Assembly: GCA_938002705.1 (NCBI GenBank)
Contig: CALLAG010000310.1
Coordinates: 1-11,880, forward strand
Length of the DNA: 11,880 bases
Direction: 5' to 3'
From: an uncultured Saprospiraceae bacterium
GTDB lineage: Bacteria > Bacteroidota > Bacteroidia > Chitinophagales > Saprospiraceae
The notes below the pieces were generated by a model. That model was not told where the DNA came from. It saw nothing but the letters and a program-made list of their open reading frames with translations, and ran no database searches. The translations under genes and the position numbers were made by a program. Each line of letters begins with the position of its first letter. The first letter of the stretch is position 1. Of this stretch, positions 7,168 to 11,880 are shown one piece after another.

Positions 7168-7199
7168 CAAATACAGTCTTAAGACTTCGTTAACAGCAA
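7168..7199 (-). promoter_or_regulatory. Candidate promoter of the MscS-like gene
   Basis: On the minus strand TTG (7197-7199) is separated by 21 bp from TGTATTTG (7168-7175), which matches five of the six fixed bases of the -7 consensus. It would give a leader of about 45 nt before the ATG at 7113-7115. The spacer carries a 12-bp perfect palindrome. There is no terminator visible for the upstream PASTA gene, so some read-through is possible. Confidence 0.45.
7175..7186. repeat. 12-bp perfect palindrome within the promoter spacer
   Basis: AGTCTTAAGACT is a perfect palindrome touching the upstream edge of the -7 element of the MscS-like gene. The position would suit an operator for a dimeric repressor or a MerR-type activator that bends the spacer. 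No regulator gene lies in the window to link it to, so function is inference. Confidence 0.5.
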
Positions 7200-7246
7200 T
7201 AAGTAACGGAATCGGACAACTAAATGTTAAAATTAAGTCAGATCTC

Positions 7247-8044
7247 CTATTCTAGTGGGCAGTCTGCAGGCTTTTCTTGTTGGATAATGATATCAATAGC
7301 TTGTCCTGTTTCTATCCTACTTAGGGGATCTGGTGATGGAAACTGCTTGATTACAATTGCAGAATCTTTATTGGTGACAAGACCTTTCATTTCTATCTCG
7401 CCTATCTTGAGCTTATCAAACCTTGCTAATGTAAGTACTAAGCCTAATCGCTTACATCTCCAGTCAGGAATGGATACCTCTTCTCCCGTTGATTTACTGA
7501 CTACAAAGTCTAGCTGAGACCCTTTGCGTATTTTAACACCAGGTTTAGGACCATTTTGTCCATATATTAATTCGCCTTCATACCATACTTCTAGAATATG
7601 ATTAGGCTCGCCTTTATCAGCTTTCTTAGATTTTATCGCAGAGGTAATCTGTAGATTGGCTAATTTTCCCTTGGTTCTTTCATATTCCTGTCCATACATG
7701 GTAGGTATATCATCTTTGAGAGAATAAGTGTCTGCAGTATATTTAGTTATGTCCACATAGATTTTTCTATTTTCCTTTACTAATGCTCCTTGATTGGGAT
7801 TCTGACTTATAATCTCCCCACCTCTCTTTCCTACTATATGTAATGAATCATTAACTATAAGTTCAAAGCTCTTATCGCTTGCGTCTTCTTTTGCATCAGC
7901 ATACAACTGACCTATATACGAAGGCAGTTCTATCTCTTGTCCATGATTAGTATATACCTTAAGCCACTGAAACACTACAAACAGAATGATAGCTGCTAAT
8001 GCTATCATCAAAAAAATATGTAATAAAAAACGCTTAATAGTCAC
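7247..8044 (-). CDS. PASTA domain membrane protein, kinase-less
   Basis: The 265-residue protein has a short basic start (MTIKRF), one transmembrane helix (about 7-28) and an exported remainder, so the C-terminal part faces the periplasm. Three PASTA-like units follow: about 37-101 (IELPSYIGQLYADAKE, then VGKRGGEIISQNPNQGALVK), 108-184 (ending PGVKIRKGSQLDFVVS) and 188-256 (VSIPDWRCKRLGLVLTLA, then IKQFPSPDPLSRIETGQAIDI). PASTA domains bind peptidoglycan fragments or beta-lactams in PknB-type kinases and some PBPs; here no kinase or transpeptidase domain is attached. Single-TM PASTA proteins of this kind are common in Bacteroidota, usually of unknown role. The start is GTG (8042-8044): the codon two upstream in frame is TAA, so no earlier start exists, and the next Met (13) lies inside the TM helix. 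It is divergent from the S9 peptidase gene. Confidence 0.88.
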   Translation of the reverse strand: MTIKRFLLHIFLMIALAAIILFVVFQWLKVYTNHGQEIELPSYIGQLYADAKEDASDKSFELIVNDSLHIVGKRGGEIISQNPNQGALVKENRKIYVDITKYTADTYSLKDDIPTMYGQEYERTKGKLANLQITSAIKSKKADKGEPNHILEVWYEGELIYGQNGPKPGVKIRKGSQLDFVVSKSTGEEVSIPDWRCKRLGLVLTLARFDKLKIGEIEMKGLVTNKDSAIVIKQFPSPDPLSRIETGQAIDIIIQQEKPADCPLE

Positions 8045-8193
8045 TGCTTATGTATTAATAATCAATTATGTTACAGATGTAAATATAGTATAATATGAAT
8101 TGTATGTCTACCTAATAGTTAGTAAGAAAACCACTTCTCATTCTAAGAGATACAGATCTATTCTTATTTTTAGAAAATTAAGATCGTACGAAT
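8045..8193. other. Divergent intergenic region, PASTA gene / S9 peptidase gene
   Basis: This 149-bp AT-rich gap must hold the start signals of both divergent genes. For the PASTA gene a weak -7-like TATATTTA can be read on the minus strand, and for the peptidase TATTTTTA (8165-8172) on the plus strand. Neither has a TTG at a suitable -33 position, so I do not assign promoters. No RNA gene, small ORF or strong repeat is visible. Confidence 0.5.
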
Positions 8194-10953
8194 ATGAAAA
8201 AAACCTTGGTTTCTACCCTTCTGATTATAACATCATTTGTCTTGGGTGCACAAGATAAACTGATGACTCCTGAGACCTACGATATATGGAACGCTATGCA
8301 ACAGGTCAAAATTTCACCTAACGGAGATTGGGTAGCATATACCATTGCGCCTGGTAAAGGAGATAAAACTGTCGTGCTCTACAACACAAGAAACGGAGAA
8401 GAGTCAACATATGAAAGATCACATTCTCCACAATTCGATTACAATAATGCGTTCCTTACGCTTAAGACCAGCTTATCATATGACAGCCTACAAGCACTCA
8501 AACTGAAGAAAGTCAAAAAAGAAAAGCTTCCTAAAGATTCAATATCGATAATATCATTAGTATCATCTATGACTGATAAAATCGCAGATGTAGAGAAATA
8601 CCTGATGCCAAAAAAATCTGGTGGACTCATAGCTCTAAGTGTAAAAGGTAAAACCGTAAAAAAAGATAGCACACTAGTAAAAGATCATAACTCTGAGAAT
8701 GGCAGACCTTTACTTATCTATGACTACAACATAGATACATTCTACAGTTTCGATTACGTGAAAGACTTCCAATGGTCAGATAAGGGCTCCAGACTACTTA
8801 TGCATTCTTCTGGGGTCGATAGTACTAATCTTGATATAATAAGCCTCTATGATTTTAATAACAAAAAAGAGACTATTATTCATACCCAAAAAGGAAAATA
8901 CTTTGATCTAAGCATAAATAAGGATGGATCGCAAGTCTCATTTCTCATAGATGCGGATACCACTAACACCACACCTCGAAAATATGATCTGTACCTATGG
9001 CAACAGGGAAAAAACAATGCTCAGAAGATTGCTGACAGCAGTAAGAATTTCATCCCAGAAGGATGGCAGATAAGTAATAATGGTGTCACAAGATTCTCTG
9101 AAGATAACAGCAAGCTCTATTTTAATATCGCTCCTATCCAAATGCAAGAAGATAGCACTATCATAGAAGATGATAAAGCTGTAGTGGAGATATGGAACTA
9201 TCAAGATCCACTGCTCTATACTATGCAAAACAAAAGATCTAAAAGAGAAAAAGAAAAAACCTATTCGGTGGTCTATCATATTTCTAAAAAGAAATTCGTC
9301 AAGCTGAATGACACAGTAGACCCCGAACAATCTATAGATACAAAAAACAATTCTAAATACATCATCAGCTATAACGAGATACCCTACCAGAAAAATATAT
9401 CATGGAAAGGCTATGCATACAAGGATCTATATCTGACAAATATAGAGAATGGCGATAAAGAAAAAATCGCAACAAAAATTGATGGCAATCCCAGCTTATC
9501 ACCTAAGGGAAAATACATAACATGGTACTCTCGTGAGGATACAACGTGGGTAAGCTATAATATCAAAAAGAAAAAAAGAACGATACTAACGAAAGGTAAA
9601 TTCTATAACGAAAAAGATGACAGACCCACATTCCCAAGTCGCAGTGGACCATTAGAGTGGATAGGTGATGACAAATCTGTACTTCTATATGATCACTATG
9701 ACTTATGGATAACAAAGCCCGGAGGAGGATCTACGCCTTTTAATCTAACTAATGGAAGAGAAAAAAATATCAGATACAGACATGTAAGAATAGACAGAGA
9801 CATCAGACATCTTCCTGCTGACACCACGATACTTCTTAAGTCATTTAATGATATAAGCAAAGAGTCAGGATATGCTTATCTAAACCTAAAGACTAAAACT
9901 CTAACACCAATAGAGTCAGGTCCATATAACTATACTACCAGAATTACTAAGGCAGAAAAGAGTGACGACCTACTATATACAAAAGAGAATTTCAACACGT
10001 ACCCAAATCTGATTCTCACCAATACAAACTTCCAAAATCAAAAGATCATAACAGATATAAATCCCCAACAATCAGAGTATAAATGGGGAGATATCAAACT
10101 TGTAGAATGGAGTGACAAAAATGGCAAAAACAAAAATGGCTTACTCGTAACGCCGCAAGATTTTGACCCTAATAAGAAATATCCTATGATGGTCAACTTC
10201 TACGAAAAATCATCAGATAGACTCTATAACCATCGAGCCCCCTACCCTCATAGATCAACTATCAACTACAGTTACTGGGCTAACAAGGGCTATCTCATAT
10301 TTAATCCTGATATCGATTATACTGAGGGACAACCTGGTAAGAATGCATTAGATGATGTCACACTTGGCGTACAAGCAATGATAGATCGAGGCTTCGTAGA
10401 TAAAGACAGAATCGGTATACAAGGTCATAGCTGGGGTGGCTATCAGATAGCACACATCATCACTAAGACGGACATGTTCCGCTGTGCAGCTGCAGGAGCT
10501 CCCGTGGTCAATATGGTAAGTGCATACGGCGGTATACGTTGGGGTACTGGTATGAGTAGAATGTTCCAGTACGAACGGACTCAGAGTAGACTGGGTGCTA
10601 CCCTCTGGGAAAAACCAGAGCTCTATCTTGAGAACTCACCTATATTTAATATAGATAAAATCAATACGCCAGTCTTGATATTACATAATGACAAAGATGG
10701 TGCAGTACCATGGTATCAAGGTATAGAATTCTTCGTAGGAATGAGAAGATTAGGCAAGCCCGCTTGGATGCTTAATTATAACGACGAGCCACACTGGCCT
10801 CTCAAGAGAGCTAATAGATTAGACTTCAATATCCGATTAGAGCAATTCTTTGATCATTATCTCAAGGATGCTCCTATGCCCCTATGGATGTCTAAAGGTG
10901 TGCCTGCTGTAGAAAAAGGAATCAATTATGGATTAGAGTTAGAGAGTAAATGA
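8194..10953 (+). CDS. Secreted S9 family (prolyl oligopeptidase / DPP-like) serine peptidase
   Basis: S9 peptidases cleave short peptides, often after proline, with a beta-propeller that filters substrates. The 919-residue protein starts with a signal peptide (basic MKK, hydrophobic to about residue 18, then GAQ; cleavage probably after Ala19), so it acts in the periplasm or outside. Residues of about 30-640 form the propeller-like, beta-rich region with WD40/PD40-like stretches such as VKISPNGDWVAY and PSLSPKGKYITWYS. The C-terminal 270 residues are the alpha/beta-hydrolase domain with the triad Ser746 (GHSWGGYQ), Asp835 (DKDGAVPW) and His867 (EPHWP). The catalytic set is complete. It is longer than DPP IV-type enzymes (about 730-770); such 900+ residue forms occur in Bacteroidota. 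I do not see a clear Glu-Glu motif of aminopeptidase-type DPP IV, so substrate specificity is open. The only plus-strand gene here; monocistronic. Confidence 0.92.
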   Translation: MKKTLVSTLLIITSFVLGAQDKLMTPETYDIWNAMQQVKISPNGDWVAYTIAPGKGDKTVVLYNTRNGEESTYERSHSPQFDYNNAFLTLKTSLSYDSLQALKLKKVKKEKLPKDSISIISLVSSMTDKIADVEKYLMPKKSGGLIALSVKGKTVKKDSTLVKDHNSENGRPLLIYDYNIDTFYSFDYVKDFQWSDKGSRLLMHSSGVDSTNLDIISLYDFNNKKETIIHTQKGKYFDLSINKDGSQVSFLIDADTTNTTPRKYDLYLWQQGKNNAQKIADSSKNFIPEGWQISNNGVTRFSEDNSKLYFNIAPIQMQEDSTIIEDDKAVVEIWNYQDPLLYTMQNKRSKREKEKTYSVVYHISKKKFVKLNDTVDPEQSIDTKNNSKYIISYNEIPYQKNISWKGYAYKDLYLTNIENGDKEKIATKIDGNPSLSPKGKYITWYSREDTTWVSYNIKKKKRTILTKGKFYNEKDDRPTFPSRSGPLEWIGDDKSVLLYDHYDLWITKPGGGSTPFNLTNGREKNIRYRHVRIDRDIRHLPADTTILLKSFNDISKESGYAYLNLKTKTLTPIESGPYNYTTRITKAEKSDDLLYTKENFNTYPNLILTNTNFQNQKIITDINPQQSEYKWGDIKLVEWSDKNGKNKNGLLVTPQDFDPNKKYPMMVNFYEKSSDRLYNHRAPYPHRSTINYSYWANKGYLIFNPDIDYTEGQPGKNALDDVTLGVQAMIDRGFVDKDRIGIQGHSWGGYQIAHIITKTDMFRCAAAGAPVVNMVSAYGGIRWGTGMSRMFQYERTQSRLGATLWEKPELYLENSPIFNIDKINTPVLILHNDKDGAVPWYQGIEFFVGMRRLGKPAWMLNYNDEPHWPLKRANRLDFNIRLEQFFDHYLKDAPMPLWMSKGVPAVEKGINYGLELESK

Positions 10954-10966
10954 TAATCTAATTATC
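10952..10966. repeat. Short inverted repeat spanning the convergent stop codons
   Basis: GATAAT (10952-10957), a 3-nt spacer and ATTATC (10961-10966) form a perfect 6-bp inverted repeat that includes the peptidase TGA and, in the spacer, the PBP stop (TAG on the minus strand). The peptidase end reads TGATAA, a tandem in-frame stop. The stem is AT-only apart from the outer pair and has no T-run, so it is a poor terminator. Confidence 0.4.
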
Positions 10967-11880
10967 ACCCTCAAACTCATCTTCGAATCCTGGCTCTGCT
11001 AAGACCTTCTCAAGCTTAGCTTTGTCAGCTGCTACCTTAGACGGTAATGGTTGATTATATACGTTACAATCAGATTCTAAGATCTCGCCATCTGGGATTT
11101 TGAAAATAGCTCCCTTGTTAAGCTTAATAGCAGGATCTTCTTCTAATTCCTTCATAAGGTCAAGATAATATGGTCTTGCCATTCTACCACCGTAACCATA
11201 TTCCTTAGTAAGGAATCTTATCCATGAGTTCTCGCCACCGACCCAAGTTCCTATCACTAACTCAGGAGATATACCCATAAACCAACCATCTACAAAATCA
11301 TTAGTCGTTCCAGTCTTACCACCAAATTGTGACTTTAATAAGTATTTCTGATTACTTGCTGCGTGCTCCAATAAATTAACAACAGCATAATTGTATGTCT
11401 CATCCAAGACTCTTCTCTGGTCAGATATAGGCGAGTATATGAGCTTACCGTTTTTATCTTCTATTCTTAGAATAAAAGTCGGCTCATTATATATGCCATT
11501 ATTAGCAAATGTAGAATAGGCACCGGTCATCTCTAATACTGTAAGCTCAGGCGTTCCTAATACTATAGATGGATATGGTGGCACCTTTTCCTTAGGGATG
11601 CCCAGATTTTCCGCAAGCTCTCTTATCAATTCTACATTACCTAATTGTGATATAAGATAAGCAGAAATAGAATTTTTTGACTGTTTGAGTGCATCTTTAA
11701 GAGTCAACATGTCAGAAGAATACTTACCATTAGCATTATCTGGGTACCATGCTTTCTGCAATCCGAAGTTAGGCTCATTAGCAGGAATCCCATGTCGTAT
11801 ATCTTGGACTTTATCGCAAGGTGAAATGCCCTGTTGTGCTATAACCGTAGCATATAATAATGTCTTAAAGGTAGACCCTA
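10958..11880 (-). CDS. Class A penicillin-binding protein (PBP1A-type), transpeptidase part; N-terminal part outside the window
   Basis: This enzyme cross-links peptidoglycan in the periplasm while anchored in the inner membrane. About 306 C-terminal residues are visible, and the reading frame stays open to the right edge, so the gene continues beyond it. The three penicillin-binding motifs are present in order: STFK (codons 11864-11875, active-site Ser at 11873-11875), SKN (11672-11680) and KTGTT (KTG at 11309-11317), the last followed by DFVDGWFMGISPELVIGTWVG, which is typical of PBP1A proteins. The glycosyltransferase (GT51) domain and membrane anchor should lie upstream and cannot be checked, so a monofunctional relative is possible though less likely. 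The protein ends with an acidic tail (EPGFEDEFEGDN). A TTG codon at 11759-11761 is internal and not a start. It converges on the S9 peptidase gene with a 4-bp gap. Confidence 0.94.
   Translation of the reverse strand, partial: GSTFKTLLYATVIAQQGISPCDKVQDIRHGIPANEPNFGLQKAWYPDNANGKYSSDMLTLKDALKQSKNSISAYLISQLGNVELIRELAENLGIPKEKVPPYPSIVLGTPELTVLEMTGAYSTFANNGIYNEPTFILRIEDKNGKLIYSPISDQRRVLDETYNYAVVNLLEHAASNQKYLLKSQFGGKTGTTNDFVDGWFMGISPELVIGTWVGGENSWIRFLTKEYGYGGRMARPYYLDLMKELEEDPAIKLNKGAIFKIPDGEILESDCNVYNQPLPSKVAADKAKLEKVLAEPGFEDEFEGDN

Noticed and set aside
8136..8169. Partial inverted repeat TAAGA...TCTTA and AGATCT in the divergent gap
   Set aside because: Arms of only five bases in AT-rich DNA; expected by chance.
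11759..11761. TTG as the start of the PBP gene
   Set aside because: The same frame continues upstream without a stop to the edge and contains the essential STFK active-site motif, so the true start lies outside the window.
1..11880. Mobile element, CRISPR, toxin-antitoxin, phage defence or other novel multi-gene system
   Set aside because: Every long frame belongs to a known housekeeping or envelope family, gene spacing is normal, and no terminal repeats, transposase, spacer-repeat array or unknown gene cluster is visible.

Overview
The window is an ordinary-looking stretch of a Bacteroidota chromosome. Reasons: AT-rich sequence, no Shine-Dalgarno motifs ahead of the starts, at least three promoter-like sites of the Bacteroidota type (-33 TTG, -7 TAnnTTTG), and gene families arranged as in that phylum (DUF177-rpmF, a stand-alone PASTA membrane protein, a large secreted S9 peptidase). 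The families fit a Saprospiria/Chitinophagia/Flavobacteriia-like organism; I cannot name a genus.

Layout. Bases 1-8044 are all minus-strand genes. Reading in the direction of transcription (right to left): a PASTA membrane protein (7247-8044, GTG start); a duplicated-TM, MscS-like membrane protein without the cytoplasmic domain (6438-7115), closed by a good rho-independent terminator (6372-6406); DUF177/YceD and ribosomal protein bL32 (rpmF) under the best promoter in the window (6328-6359), closed by a second terminator (5510-5546); a tight cluster ridA - trpS - FAH-family hydrolase - metK (5477 to 2159, gaps 13, 3 and 48 bp); and gcvP (2040 to beyond base 1), which starts 118 bp after metK behind its own candidate promoter. 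From 8194 to 10953 a single plus-strand gene codes for a secreted S9 (prolyl-oligopeptidase-like) peptidase. It converges, with only 4 bp between stop codons, on a minus-strand class A penicillin-binding protein that runs off the right edge (10958-11880). gcvP and the PBP are cut by the window edges and are not broken genes.

How the genes relate. The central block is housekeeping: translation (trpS, rpmF), methyl and one-carbon metabolism (metK, gcvP), and metabolite repair (ridA, FAH hydrolase). Two right-hand genes concern the envelope: a PASTA protein, whose domains bind peptidoglycan fragments or beta-lactams in other families, and a transpeptidase. The secreted peptidase lies between them. 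I found no mobile element, CRISPR array, RNA gene, toxin-antitoxin pair or defence locus, and nothing I could honestly call a new system. The items most worth a second look are regulatory: a constant 21-bp spacing in three candidate promoters, an inverted repeat over the DUF177-rpmF promoter, and a 12-bp palindrome in the promoter of the MscS-like gene. The lone MscS-like membrane domain also deserves attention.
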